From: Pseudomonadota bacterium | Lineage (GTDB): Bacteria > Pseudomonadota > Alphaproteobacteria > Rhodobacterales > Rhodobacteraceae | Assembly (NCBI GenBank): GCA_022573605.1 | Contig: JACZTQ010000050.1 | Span: 1-13,941 of the forward strand | Length of the DNA stretch: 13,941 nt | Direction of reading: 5' to 3' | Part shown: positions 7,456-13,865 of the stretch, piece by piece | Layout: each line of letters starts with the position of its first letter | Position numbering within the stretch: position 1 is the first letter of the stretch | Notes under the pieces: model-generated | Databases searched by the model: none | The model's input: only the letters and a program-made list of their open reading frames with translations | What the model was told of the DNA's origin: nothing | Position numbers and translations under genes: made by a program

Positions 7456-8184
7456 ATGATCCTCTATCCGGCCATCGATCTCAAGGACGGCCAGTGCGTG
7501 CGCCTTTTGCGCGGCGACATGGACGCGGCCAAGGTGTTCAACGACGACCCCGCCGCCCAGGCCCGCGCCTTCGCGGCGGCGGGCTGCGAATGGCTGCATC
7601 TGGTCGACCTGAACGGGGCTTTTGCCGGTGCGCCGGTCAATGGCGCCGCGGTCGAGGCGATCCTGGCGGCGATCACCATCCCGGCCCAGCTTGGCGGCGG
7701 CATCCGCGACATGGCCACCATCGAGGCGTGGCTGGCCAAGGGGCTGGCCCGGGTGATCCTCGGCACCGTGGCGGTGCGCGACCCGGGGCTGGTGCGGGCG
7801 GCGGCGAAAGCCTTCCCCGGCCAGGTCGCGGTCGGCATCGACGCCCGCGCCGGGCTGGTCGCGGTCGAGGGCTGGGCCGAGACCACCGACATCACCGCCC
7901 TCGACCTGGCGCGCCGCTTCGAGGACGCCGGGGTGGCCGCGATCGTCTACACCGACATCGACCGCGACGGCGCCATGCAGGGGCCTAACGTCGAGGCCAC
8001 GGCGGCGCTGGCCAACGCGGTGTCGATCCCGGTGATCGCCTCGGGCGGGGTTTCTTCGATGGACGACCTGCGGAGTCTGAGGGACTGTGGCGCGCCATTG
8101 AACGGTGTCATTTCCGGCCGGGCGCTCTATGATGGGCGGATCGACGTGGCGGAAGCAGTTTCCGTTCTTGTGGAAGAGAGATGA
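7456..8184 (+). CDS. hisA: ProFAR isomerase (phosphoribosylformimino-AICAR-phosphate isomerase)
   Basis: HisA performs the Amadori rearrangement of ProFAR to PRFAR, the substrate of HisF-HisH. The 242-residue (beta-alpha)8 barrel begins MILYPAIDLKDGQCVRL, with catalytic Asp8 and, in the second half, Asp129 within VGIDARAG. The phosphate-binding motifs QLGGGIR and IASGGVSS are both present. ATG 7456 fits the family start and follows AAAGGGAG; the in-frame ATG 39 bases earlier would add an unrelated leader. Its stop overlaps the next gene by four bases (ATGA), so a GIY-YIG-like gene is translationally coupled to it. Confidence 0.98.
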   Translation: MILYPAIDLKDGQCVRLLRGDMDAAKVFNDDPAAQARAFAAAGCEWLHLVDLNGAFAGAPVNGAAVEAILAAITIPAQLGGGIRDMATIEAWLAKGLARVILGTVAVRDPGLVRAAAKAFPGQVAVGIDARAGLVAVEGWAETTDITALDLARRFEDAGVAAIVYTDIDRDGAMQGPNVEATAALANAVSIPVIASGGVSSMDDLRSLRDCGAPLNGVISGRALYDGRIDVAEAVSVLVEER

Positions 8185-8615
8185 CGGCAACCGAGTTAGC
8201 GCGAAGATGCTTCCAGAAGGCGCTGGAAGTCAAAGTCGATGACGATGGGCAGGCACGGATCGCTCGCAAGTGGCCCGCGGCCGATTCGCGCGGCGTGGTC
8301 TATGTCGCGATCCGCTCCGACGGCCAGGCGCTGAAGGTCGGGATGACCCTCGGCCGGCTGCGCACCCGCTGGAACGGCATCATCGACACGATCAATGGGA
8401 AACGGACGCGAAAGCACGAGCTCAAGGCGCGCGGCTGGTGGCGCGAGCACGCCCGGGGAAGTTCGTTTGAGGTGTGGTGCAAACACCCCAGCGATCTGGT
8501 GATTCACCTGGAGGACGAGCCGCCGCGCACGCTCGAATCGTTTCACCTCGAGGAAGCGTATTGGGACTCGGTGTTCCACCCGCTGATCGGAATCAAGCTC
8601 TCGACTCGCCCTTGA
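8181..8615 (+). CDS. GIY-YIG-like nuclease domain protein inserted between hisA and hisF
   Basis: The product has 144 residues. The central part reads SRGVVYVAIRSDGQ, then ALKVGMTLGRLRTRWNGI, the arrangement of a GIY-YIG domain in which GIY is GVVY (38-41) and YIG is KVGMT (52-56). Arg59, Arg61 and Arg63 follow where the family has its catalytic arginine, and Glu124/Glu125 (HLEEAYWDSV) could be the metal-binding glutamate. The second tyrosine is replaced by lysine, as in some divergent members, so activity is uncertain. The start overlaps the hisA stop (ATGA), and hisF begins 4 bases after its stop, so it must share the his transcript. Its base composition looks less GC-rich than the flanking his genes, consistent with acquisition. 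It could be a repair or restriction-type nuclease or a domesticated derivative; nothing links it to histidine synthesis. Confidence 0.75.
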   Translation: MTATELARRCFQKALEVKVDDDGQARIARKWPAADSRGVVYVAIRSDGQALKVGMTLGRLRTRWNGIIDTINGKRTRKHELKARGWWREHARGSSFEVWCKHPSDLVIHLEDEPPRTLESFHLEEAYWDSVFHPLIGIKLSTRP

Positions 8616-8619
8616 TCAC

Positions 8620-9375
8620 ATGCTGAAAACCCGCGTCATCCCCTGTCTCGACGTCAAGGACGGCCGTGTCGTCAAGGGGGTCAACTTCGTCGATCTGGTC
8701 GATGCCGGCGACCCGGTCGAGCAGGCCAGGCTCTATGACGCGGCCGGGGCGGACGAGCTTTGCTTCCTCGACATCACCGCCAGCCACGAGAACCGGGGCA
8801 CCATTCTCGACGTCGCCCGGCGCACCGCCGAGCAGTGCTTCATGCCGCTGACCATCGGCGGCGGGGTGCGCACGCTGGAGGACATCCGCAACCTGCTGCT
8901 GGCCGGGGCCGACAAGGTGTCGATCATGACGGCGGCGGTGAAGAACCCGGATTTCGTCCGCGAGGCGGCGGAGAAGTTCGGCTCGCAATGCATCGTGGTG
9001 GCGATCGACGCCAAGTCGGTGGGCGGCCATTTCGAGGTTTTCACCCATGGCGGGCGCGAGGCCACCGGGATCGACGCGGTGGAGTATGCGAAACTCGTCG
9101 AGGAGAAGGGCGCGGGCGAGATCCTGCTGACCTCGATGGACCGTGACGGCACCCGCGAGGGCTTCAACATCCCCCTTACCCGCGCCATCGCCGATGCGGT
9201 CGGCATCCCGGTGATCGCCTCGGGCGGCGTCGGCACGCTGGATCATCTGGTCGAGGGGGTGGTGCAAGGCCACGCCTCCGCCGTGCTGGCCGCCTCGATC
9301 TTCCATTTCGGCGAGCACACCGTGCGCGAGGCCAAGCTGCACCTGGCCCGGCACGGCGTGGCGGTGCGGCTGTGA
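8620..9375 (+). CDS. hisF: Imidazole glycerol phosphate synthase, cyclase subunit
   Basis: HisF uses ammonia from HisH to convert PRFAR into imidazole glycerol phosphate and AICAR, linking histidine and purine synthesis. The 251-residue barrel begins MLKTRVIPCLDVKDGRVVKG, with the two catalytic acids Asp11 and Asp130 (VVAIDAKS). It also has the phosphate loops LTIGGGVR and IASGGVGT and the LLTSMDRDGT segment. The length is typical. No clear Shine-Dalgarno sequence precedes the ATG, so translation probably depends on coupling to the GIY-YIG-like gene that ends 4 bases upstream. Its stop overlaps hisE. Confidence 0.98.
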   Translation: MLKTRVIPCLDVKDGRVVKGVNFVDLVDAGDPVEQARLYDAAGADELCFLDITASHENRGTILDVARRTAEQCFMPLTIGGGVRTLEDIRNLLLAGADKVSIMTAAVKNPDFVREAAEKFGSQCIVVAIDAKSVGGHFEVFTHGGREATGIDAVEYAKLVEEKGAGEILLTSMDRDGTREGFNIPLTRAIADAVGIPVIASGGVGTLDHLVEGVVQGHASAVLAASIFHFGEHTVREAKLHLARHGVAVRL

Positions 9376-9686
9376 GCGATATCCTGCAAAGACTGGCCGC
9401 CACCATCGCGGCCCGGGCGGACGCCGATCCGGCCACCTCGCACACCGCCGCGATGCTGGCCAAGGGCCCGGCGGGTTGCGCCGGGAAGTTCGGCGAGGAG
9501 GCAATCGAGGCCATCGTGGAGGCAGTTCGAGGCGACCGCGAGGCGCTGATCCGCGAGGGCGCCGACGTGCTCTACCATTTCCTCGTCATGCTCACCGCCA
9601 GCGGCCTGACGCTGGATGACGTGCTGGCCGAGCTGGAGCGCCGCGAGGGGGTCTCCGGCATCGCCGAGAAAGCGTCCCGGGGCTAG
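9372..9686 (+). CDS. hisE: Phosphoribosyl-ATP pyrophosphatase
   Basis: HisE hydrolyses PR-ATP to PR-AMP, the second step of the pathway. It is an all-alpha, MazG-like protein of 104 residues, the usual size. The start is GTG at 9372, overlapping the hisF stop (GTGA). KFGEEAIEAIVEAV supplies Glu42, Glu43 and Glu46, and REGADVLYHFLVML supplies Glu62 and Asp65, giving the EExxE...ExxD magnesium site. The end EGVSGIAEKASRG looks natural. Its TAG stop is formed by the TA target site plus the first base of an IS630 element. Without the insertion the codon would still be TAG, so the protein is unchanged. Confidence 0.96.
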   Translation: MSDILQRLAATIAARADADPATSHTAAMLAKGPAGCAGKFGEEAIEAIVEAVRGDREALIREGADVLYHFLVMLTASGLTLDDVLAELERREGVSGIAEKASRG

Positions 9687-9707
9687 AGCGGTCTGCATTT
9701 AGGTTGA
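9686..9707. repeat. Left terminal inverted repeat of the IS630 element
   Basis: GAGC...GCATTTA..TTGA. Compared with the reverse complement of the right end, 16 of 22 bases match, including the terminal GAGC and the central GCATTTA. The transposase stop codon (9699-9701) lies inside this repeat. Confidence 0.85.
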
Positions 9708-10409
9708 CCCATATCCTGCGTTTTTGAAATAGTTTGCGCATTCTTGTGGGGTAAACATGTCAAGGAGGGTTCCTATTCGCCGCCAAGTCGTTTCTTTGCA
9801 TCGTTCCATTGCCTTTCGTAGGAGGTGTTTGAGTTTGGCGAACATCTGCTCGATTGGGTTCAGATCGGGGCTGTAGGGCGGCAGAAAGAACAGGTGCGCT
9901 CCGGCGGCGCGGATTGCTTTTCGGATCGCCGGTCCCTTGTGGCTGGAAAGGTTGTCCATCACCACGATGTCTCCAGGGCGTAAAGTTGGAACCAGTTCGT
10001 GGTTAACGTAAGCCGTAAACGCTTCGGCATTGATCGGCCCGTCAAACACCCAGGGAGCATCGATCCGGTCATGGCGCAGCGCAGCAATGAAGGTCATCGT
10101 GTTCCAATGCCCGTGCGGCGCAAACCCTTTCAGGCGCTCACCTTTTGGTGCCCAACCACGCAGGGGCGCCATGTTCGTCTTGGCCCAGGTTTCGTCGATG
10201 AAGACCAGACGGTTTGGGTCAACCCCACCCTGATAGCGTTTCCACCGTGCCCGAAACCGAGCGACATCCGGCCGTTTTCGCTCCTCGGCCAGAGCGGTTT
10301 TTTTTAAAGCTGAGACCGACGCGGTGGACAAAAGCCCAGACCGTGCGCTCATCCACTTTGAGGCCACGATCAGACAGTTCCGTGGTAAGTTCGCGCAGGG
10401 TGAAATCAC
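9699..10409 (-). CDS. IS630 transposase, catalytic (DDE) frame
   Basis: This frame carries the whole catalytic domain. Counting from the ATG at 10409, Asp72 lies in LVFIDETW, Asp152 in IVVMDNLSSHKG and Glu187 in PPYSPDLNPIEQMF. Together these are the IS630 DDE triad, followed by the typical KLKHLLRK helix. The first 33 or so residues are antisense-like filler. The genuine reading joins from the upstream frame at the A8 run, where FKK continues as TALAEERKRPDVARFR. The frame is +1 (equivalently -2) relative to the upstream one, so a full transposase needs frameshifting, transcriptional slippage, or one base fewer in the run. Confidence 0.88.
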   Translation of the reverse strand: MISPCANLPRNCLIVASKWMSARSGLLSTASVSALKKTALAEERKRPDVARFRARWKRYQGGVDPNRLVFIDETWAKTNMAPLRGWAPKGERLKGFAPHGHWNTMTFIAALRHDRIDAPWVFDGPINAEAFTAYVNHELVPTLRPGDIVVMDNLSSHKGPAIRKAIRAAGAHLFFLPPYSPDLNPIEQMFAKLKHLLRKAMERCKETTWRRIGTLLDMFTPQECANYFKNAGYGST

Positions 10410-10641
10410 CGGTTTTTATGCGCTCAAGAAGCCATTCTTCCTGCACACCGGAAATCAGATACGGCCTGTGACCCCCCATCTGCCCCGGCGCCACGCTCCC
10501 GGATACGCGCTTGCGCTGCGCCCAGCGAATGACCGTTGCCTCGCCTAACGCAAAGGTCCGCGCTACAGAGCGGCAACTTTCGCCCGCCTCAACCCGTCTG
10601 ATCACACGCTCTCGAAGGTCCATTGAATACGGTCGCCCCAT
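10219..10641 (-). CDS. IS630 transposase, N-terminal DNA-binding frame
   Basis: The start is ATG 10641 (MGRPYSMDLRERVIRRVEAG), which follows an AAGGAG site; an ATG ten codons earlier lacks one. The product contains the paired helix-turn-helix region that binds the terminal repeats: SCRSVARTFALGEATVIRWA, then TLRELTTELSDRGLKVDERT and VWAFVHRVGLSFKK. After FKK the frame leaves the conserved sequence (NRSGRGAK...) and ends at 10219. The shift point is a TTTAAAAAAAAC stretch. On its own this frame would make a DNA-binding protein without the catalytic domain, which could act as a repressor; that last point is inference. Confidence 0.85.
   Translation of the reverse strand: MGRPYSMDLRERVIRRVEAGESCRSVARTFALGEATVIRWAQRKRVSGSVAPGQMGGHRPYLISGVQEEWLLERIKTGDFTLRELTTELSDRGLKVDERTVWAFVHRVGLSFKKNRSGRGAKTAGCRSVSGTVETLSGWG
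10298..10305 (-). promoter_or_regulatory. A8 slippery run joining the two transposase frames
   Basis: Eight consecutive T on the plus strand (A8 in the transposase mRNA), directly after TTT, coincide with the point where conserved sequence changes frame. Seven A would give a continuous reading frame (TTT AAA AAA ACC). It is either a programmed slippage site or a length mutation. Confidence 0.6.
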
Positions 10642-10711
10642 TGTTCTCGCTCCTTGCCTGCTTCGCGGCAAGTGAATCAGAAAAACAACCGGGAGGGAAT
10701 CCCCTTTCGAT

Positions 10712-10733
10712 TCAGCTTAAATGCTGGAGGCTC
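10712..10733. repeat. Right terminal inverted repeat of the IS630 element
   Basis: TCAGCTTAAATGC...GGCTC, ending GCTC at 10733 and followed by the TA duplication. It lies upstream of the transposase start. Confidence 0.85.
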
Positions 10734-10785
10734 TAGCTCATTATTCCCGGCCCTTGCCGACAGAGCGATTGAAAATTGAGCATAC

Positions 10786-11673
10786 TCAGCCGTTGCGCAA
10801 GACCGTTGCGAGCCACGGCTGCTTGTAGCGCGGGAGTCCGGGAGGGCGGTAGTAATGCCTTACCTCGATGAATCCGGCAGCAGTGAAGAAATCGCGCCAG
10901 GTGGTAAGATCGAAAAAGCAGCTGTAGCGGTCGCCGCTGACGCCTTCTTCGTTGTTCCCTCTCGGGTTCGAGCAGAACAGGACGCCCCGGGGCTTTAGGG
11001 TTGTGGAGAGTTCGAGCAAAACCCTCGGCAACTCCTGGCTCGGCACGTGGAATAGCGACGCATTTGCGAAAATGCCGTCGAAACGGTTCACCGGCAATAC
11101 CATCGCGAGAAAATCCTGGTGCAGCACATCGCACCCGGAATAACGGCGCGCCATGGTGACAAGCTCCGTCGACCCGTCCAGGCCCGTGGCGTCATGGCCC
11201 AACGACCGGAAATAACGCAAGTCTCGTCCGGGCCCACAACCCAAGTCGAGGATGGTATAGGGGGGCTCGCCCTCGATCGCTTCCAGAAGCGCCTCATAGT
11301 TCTGGCTAACATCGTGATCCCAAGTCCCGTCCCGATAGGCTTCGGCCGCGCGATCGTAATGCGCGATCGTCACTTCCGAAATGCGCAGCAATTGTGCTTT
11401 ATCGAGCGCGTTGGACGGTTTGTCAGGATTACCCTTCGACTTCACCATGTGCCCAGCTTTCCCACCCGAACGGTAGCGCCTGGCACCCGTGCTGCTGAGG
11501 AATTTGGCCACAGTCGTGCCGGTCCAGCGCCTTCCCTTGCGGGTGGTGACGCCCTTGGCGTTGAAATGATCGGCGATGGCTTGGGGCGCAGACATCCCCG
11601 CCGCCTCGGCGGCCTCGACTTCGACCACGAGGTGCCGCACGAACGCCTCGATCTCTTGTCGCCGATGCGTCAT
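10786..11673 (-). CDS. Class I SAM-dependent methyltransferase with recombinase-like N-terminal segment
   Basis: The product has 295 residues. ATG 11673 (MTHRRQEIEAFVRHL) has GGGAG about 9 bases upstream. Residues 1-70 contain SAPQAIADHFNAKGVTTRKG then RRWTGTTVAKFLSSTG, which resembles the helical 'recombinase' segment of large serine recombinases (LNARG-x-TRRG-x-RW). From about 100 on it is a Rossmann methyltransferase: YTILDLGCGPGRDL (motif I, 139-152), ATGLDGS (motif II), CDVLHQDF, FDGIFANASLFHVP and LKPRGVLFCS. The substrate is unknown; the fold also occurs in small-molecule methyltransferases. A shorter start at 11448 (MVKSKGNPD) would give the methyltransferase alone. It lies next to the IS and has lower GC than the his genes, which suggests transfer. 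Confidence 0.82.
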   Translation of the reverse strand: MTHRRQEIEAFVRHLVVEVEAAEAAGMSAPQAIADHFNAKGVTTRKGRRWTGTTVAKFLSSTGARRYRSGGKAGHMVKSKGNPDKPSNALDKAQLLRISEVTIAHYDRAAEAYRDGTWDHDVSQNYEALLEAIEGEPPYTILDLGCGPGRDLRYFRSLGHDATGLDGSTELVTMARRYSGCDVLHQDFLAMVLPVNRFDGIFANASLFHVPSQELPRVLLELSTTLKPRGVLFCSNPRGNNEEGVSGDRYSCFFDLTTWRDFFTAAGFIEVRHYYRPPGLPRYKQPWLATVLRNG

Positions 11674-12047
11674 TCCGTAAATCTCCCGGTATTGAGATTG
11701 TACTTTCTGCAGGACAAATGCACTATCCTCGCGTGTCCGCTTCTGATGTGGTGACCGGCTCCCACCGACGACATCGCGATGTGTCACATTGCGGGTGCAC
11801 TTGAGGAGCCACCAATTGGGGGCCGCCCGCACTAAAGGCTAAGAACGGACGTGACATCGAATGTCGGCTTATGGCACATTCGCGACCTTCGCCCTCCAGC
11901 GTTTCTAGGTCGGCCTACCGCCGGATAACCGACCGCCGGGCCTGAGCGTCGGTTAACCGCCCCTCTGACGCCCGTCTCCGCTCCGCGCCACCCTACACCA
12001 TGACCCCCCGGCTTCTGACTCTGCGCGCCACTGCGGGCGGCGGGCAA
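11674..12047. other. 374-base gene-poor stretch upstream of the methyltransferase
   Basis: I see no convincing gene. The methyltransferase frame stays open to 11832 but lacks a ribosome site there, and its extra 53 residues look random. A 71-codon minus-strand frame at 11832-12047 is low-complexity and unsupported. A small inverted repeat, CGAATGT/ACATTCG, lies at 11858-11882. The methyltransferase promoter is presumably here. Confidence 0.55.
11858..11882. repeat. Small inverted repeat CGAATGT/ACATTCG
   Basis: Seven-base perfect arms flank an 11-base loop (CGGCTTATGGC). It could be an operator or remnant of a mobile element end; no function can be shown. Confidence 0.4.
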
Positions 12048-12338
12048 TCAGCACCCCGCCACGCGAAGCCGCCCGACGGCGCGACGGGCGTCAGCCCTGC
12101 GGACGTTGCTTCGAGCCTCAGCGGCCAGCAAAGCCCTCTCGGCAACAGCGGCGTCGAAATCCTCCCGCCATCTGCGGATCAAAGGCTTCGCGGTGGGTTC
12201 GTTAAGACGGTACGCGGCGTAGTCTGCGCCGCAGGTGAATTCGGCCCGGAGTGAGGGCGATGCCTCGAACTCAGCGCATAGCTTGGTGCGAAGGTCGCCC
12301 ATGAAGGCGTCGAAGCGGGTGCTAGTTTCGGTTGTCAT
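12048..12338 (-). CDS. Small hypothetical protein, last gene of the phage-like cluster
   Basis: The product has 96 residues and is not recognised. It starts MTTETSTRFDAFMGDLRTKL. The middle reads SLRAEFTCGADYAAYRLNEP and the C-terminus is helical and arginine/alanine-rich (AVAERALLAAEARSNVRRAD). ATG 12338 is preceded by AGAAGGG, which overlaps the end of the previous gene 4 bases away, so the two are probably cotranslated. The charged helical character is typical of small phage accessory proteins. Confidence 0.6.
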   Translation of the reverse strand: MTTETSTRFDAFMGDLRTKLCAEFEASPSLRAEFTCGADYAAYRLNEPTAKPLIRRWREDFDAAVAERALLAAEARSNVRRADARRAVGRLRVAGC

Positions 12339-12342
12339 TGTC

Positions 12343-12546
12343 TCAACCCTTCTTCTGTAGTTGCGGCTTGCCGATCCCGTGCAATAGATGATCGAGACTG
12401 ATGCTCGCGTCGCGAAACGCCCCGAGGCAGACCTGCGCAGACTTGTCCGCCTGGCGCAAACCCTTAAGCCTGTCGATGATTGCGGGATCAGTGGTGATCG
12501 CTAGCAGCCGCTCGCGCGCGGCGTCGTAGTCGATGTAATGGGTCAT
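12343..12546 (-). CDS. Small hypothetical protein in the phage-like cluster
   Basis: The product has 67 residues from ATG 12546 (MTHYIDYDAARERLLAITTD), which follows GGAACGGAGC. The in-frame ATG at 12582 would add 12 residues and is less well supported. The sequence continues PAIIDRLKGLRQADKSAQVC and ends HGIGKPQLQKKG. No family is recognised. It is followed after 4 bases by the 96-residue gene and preceded by an 82-base gap that contains a short palindrome. Confidence 0.6.
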   Translation of the reverse strand: MTHYIDYDAARERLLAITTDPAIIDRLKGLRQADKSAQVCLGAFRDASISLDHLLHGIGKPQLQKKG

Positions 12547-12609
12547 TTGCTCCGTTCCTTCTAAGGGAAAGGGTCGCTTCACAGCGAGCCAGTCGGTTGT
12601 TTCAGCATA

Positions 12610-12624
12610 CCACGAATTTCGTGG
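12610..12624. promoter_or_regulatory. Perfect 15-base palindrome CCACGAATTTCGTGG
   Basis: Seven-base arms surround one central base, in the longest gap of the minus-strand phage cluster, 64 bases upstream of the 67-residue gene's start. It has no following T tract on the minus strand, so a regulator-binding site is more likely than a terminator. It is unassigned. Confidence 0.4.
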
Positions 12625-12628
12625 CGTT

Positions 12629-12814
12629 TCACGCGGCCATCGGGCCGTCGTCGGTTGGTAGTTCCTCCAGCGCCTCGCGCACCGCGTCCATCAGCAGAGC
12701 CTCGATCTCGGCCTCGGTCTTCCCGATCAGGCGCGGGGCCAGGGCGTCGAACAGCGCCAGCAACTTGTCGCGAACGCGGTCGATGGCGTCCTGTATGGTG
12801 TCAGAGGTGTGCAT
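12629..12814 (-). CDS. 61-residue protein resembling the C-terminal part of Nu1-like terminase small subunit
   Basis: The product starts MHTSDTIQDAIDRVRDKLLA at ATG 12814, with GGAAGGATGAG just upstream, and lies 3 bases after the terminase gene's stop. Residues 11-52 (RVRDKLLALFDALAPRL, then EIEALLMDAVREALEEL) align by eye with residues 104-146 of the adjacent terminase protein (RVRSKLLALPSKMAP and ILRADIHQALDEL). It lacks the DNA-binding N-terminus. It may be a duplicated oligomerisation or ATPase-contact module. It is acidic and predicted to be all-helical. Confidence 0.7.
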   Translation of the reverse strand: MHTSDTIQDAIDRVRDKLLALFDALAPRLIGKTEAEIEALLMDAVREALEELPTDDGPMAA

Positions 12815-12817
12815 TTC

Positions 12818-13330
12818 TCATCCTTCCGTAGTTATTGGATCGTCAGTCCATACGCAGTTTTTCATGTCCCAGTTGCCGCTGGGCGGCGTGGCCAGTTCAT
12901 CAAGCGCCTGATGAATGTCGGCCCTGAGTATCCCCTGAGCCTTGGCGGGTTCCATGGCGGGGGCAACCAGCGGCGCCATCTTGCTGGGCAGCGCCAGCAG
13001 CTTGGAGCGGACCCGTGCAAAGGCGGCCGTGACCATCCGGTGAAAGCTGGCTACCTCCAGAAACTTGCCATCGGCGATCTTGTTTTCGCGCTCGACCTTC
13101 GCCGTTTGAGCCCGCGCCAGCGCCGCCCGCTCGGCTGTCAGGTCCAATGTCCCGTATGCGGCGGAGCGCCCGGCGGCGGTCGCGCGTAAATGTCGAATGT
13201 AGGCCACGCGCACAGTGTCCAGATCGTGCTTGCCGCGCTTCGCATCGGGCAGAATTCCGGCCGATTTAAGCTGGGAAACCCGCGCTAAAGATAGGTCCAG
13301 GTGTGTCGCGACTTCAGCAAGTTTTGCCAT
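12818..13330 (-). CDS. Phage terminase small subunit, Nu1-like
   Basis: Terminase small subunits bind phage packaging sites and hand DNA to the large subunit. The 170-residue product begins MAKLAEVATHLDLSLARVSQ, then LKSAGILPDAKRGKHDLDTV, a winged helix-turn-helix like that of Nu1. Next come TLDLTAERAALARAQTAKVE and RENKIADGKFLEV, the usual AERARLAKAQ-type helix, and VRSKLLALPSKMAP with IHQALDEL. The acidic end is WTDDPITTEG. ATG 13330 follows GAGAGG. The expected large subunit does not follow: three small genes and then a gene-poor stretch lie downstream, suggesting a deleted prophage. Confidence 0.82.
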   Translation of the reverse strand: MAKLAEVATHLDLSLARVSQLKSAGILPDAKRGKHDLDTVRVAYIRHLRATAAGRSAAYGTLDLTAERAALARAQTAKVERENKIADGKFLEVASFHRMVTAAFARVRSKLLALPSKMAPLVAPAMEPAKAQGILRADIHQALDELATPPSGNWDMKNCVWTDDPITTEG

Positions 13331-13359
13331 TTTGGCCTCTCTGTTTCACATCAACCCCC

Positions 13360-13488
13360 TTAGGGATGGGCAGACACTGGCGAACGTACGAGATACTGAG
13401 TCACCCGTGAAGCGCCTATCCGGTGGAAGAACCTAGGCGCATCCTGGACCGGGATAACCCACCCACAGCCTGTCAGCGCCCCCGTCAT
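13360..13488 (-). CDS. Possible 42-residue protein coupled to the preceding frame
   Basis: This short frame starts at ATG 13488, overlapping the TGA of the upstream frame in an ATGA arrangement (13485-13488), and ends TAA at 13360, 29 bases before the terminase start. It reads MTGALTGCGWVIPVQDAPRF, then FHRIGASRVTQYLVRSP. No family is recognised and composition gives little support; the overlap is the main argument. Confidence 0.3.
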   Translation of the reverse strand: MTGALTGCGWVIPVQDAPRFFHRIGASRVTQYLVRSPVSAHP

Positions 13489-13865
13489 GACCGTCTCGCC
13501 GTTCGCAGTGCTTGCTTCAAGCGCCTATCGAAATGCCGCTGGAACCGCGCCCTATCGATGTTGTTCTTGATGCTTAAGCTTATGGGCATCATGCTTTCCT
13601 TTCGTTCAACGCTCTCGACGTTCGTGCCGGGGTGGCCGGGGCTGGCGCCGAAGGAACACCAACCCCGACCGGGTGGCCGAGGCGGCAGTGCCGCCCCGAC
13701 CGATCGCCGGCCCGATGGCACTCTCGCCAACGACAATTTGACCGGCGGTTCCACCACCCGCGCAGACGCATCGAAGCGCCCTGGGCCGATGATCTCGGTA
13801 TCTGTCCTTGGCTGGAACGGACGGGGCGTCTTGATGCCACCCCGCCCTTCGCCTGCGGGTTCCAT
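13485..13865 (-). CDS. Possible phage-region protein of uncertain start
   Basis: The full frame has 126 residues from ATG 13865 (MEPAGEGRGGIKTPRPFQPR), whose first base overlaps the stop of a frame entering from the right edge. The middle is proline/glycine-rich and unconvincing. A stronger internal start at 13592 has an AAAGGAAAG ribosome site and would make a basic 35-residue peptide (MMPISLSIKNNIDRARFQRH, then FDRRLKQALRTARRS), reminiscent of the N-termini of some small tail-assembly proteins. Two other minus-strand frames overlap it, so the real coding arrangement here is uncertain. Confidence 0.35.
   Translation of the reverse strand: MEPAGEGRGGIKTPRPFQPRTDTEIIGPGRFDASARVVEPPVKLSLARVPSGRRSVGAALPPRPPGRGWCSFGASPGHPGTNVESVERKESMMPISLSIKNNIDRARFQRHFDRRLKQALRTARRS

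Larger units (their letters stand above)
9686..10733 (-). mobile_element. IS630-family insertion sequence (1048 bases)
   Basis: The element runs from GAGC at 9686 to GCTC at 10733 and is flanked by TA on both sides (9684-9685 and 10734-10735), the TA duplication expected for IS630/Tc1/mariner transposition. Its imperfect terminal repeats match at 16 of 22 positions. It encodes one transposase in two overlapping frames on the minus strand. The size is normal for the family and the catalytic residues are intact. It sits exactly at the boundary between the conserved his genes and the accessory region to the right. Confidence 0.92.

Noticed and set aside
9999..10471. Plus-strand frames opposite the transposase
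   Set aside because: They are reverse readings of the conserved IS630 transposase with no ribosome sites.
11119..11754. Plus-strand 211-codon frame opposite the methyltransferase
   Set aside because: Antisense to intact methyltransferase motifs; no recognisable domain.
11832..12047. Minus-strand 71-codon frame upstream of the methyltransferase
   Set aside because: No ribosome site, Gly/Arg-rich random-looking translation and no coupling to neighbours.
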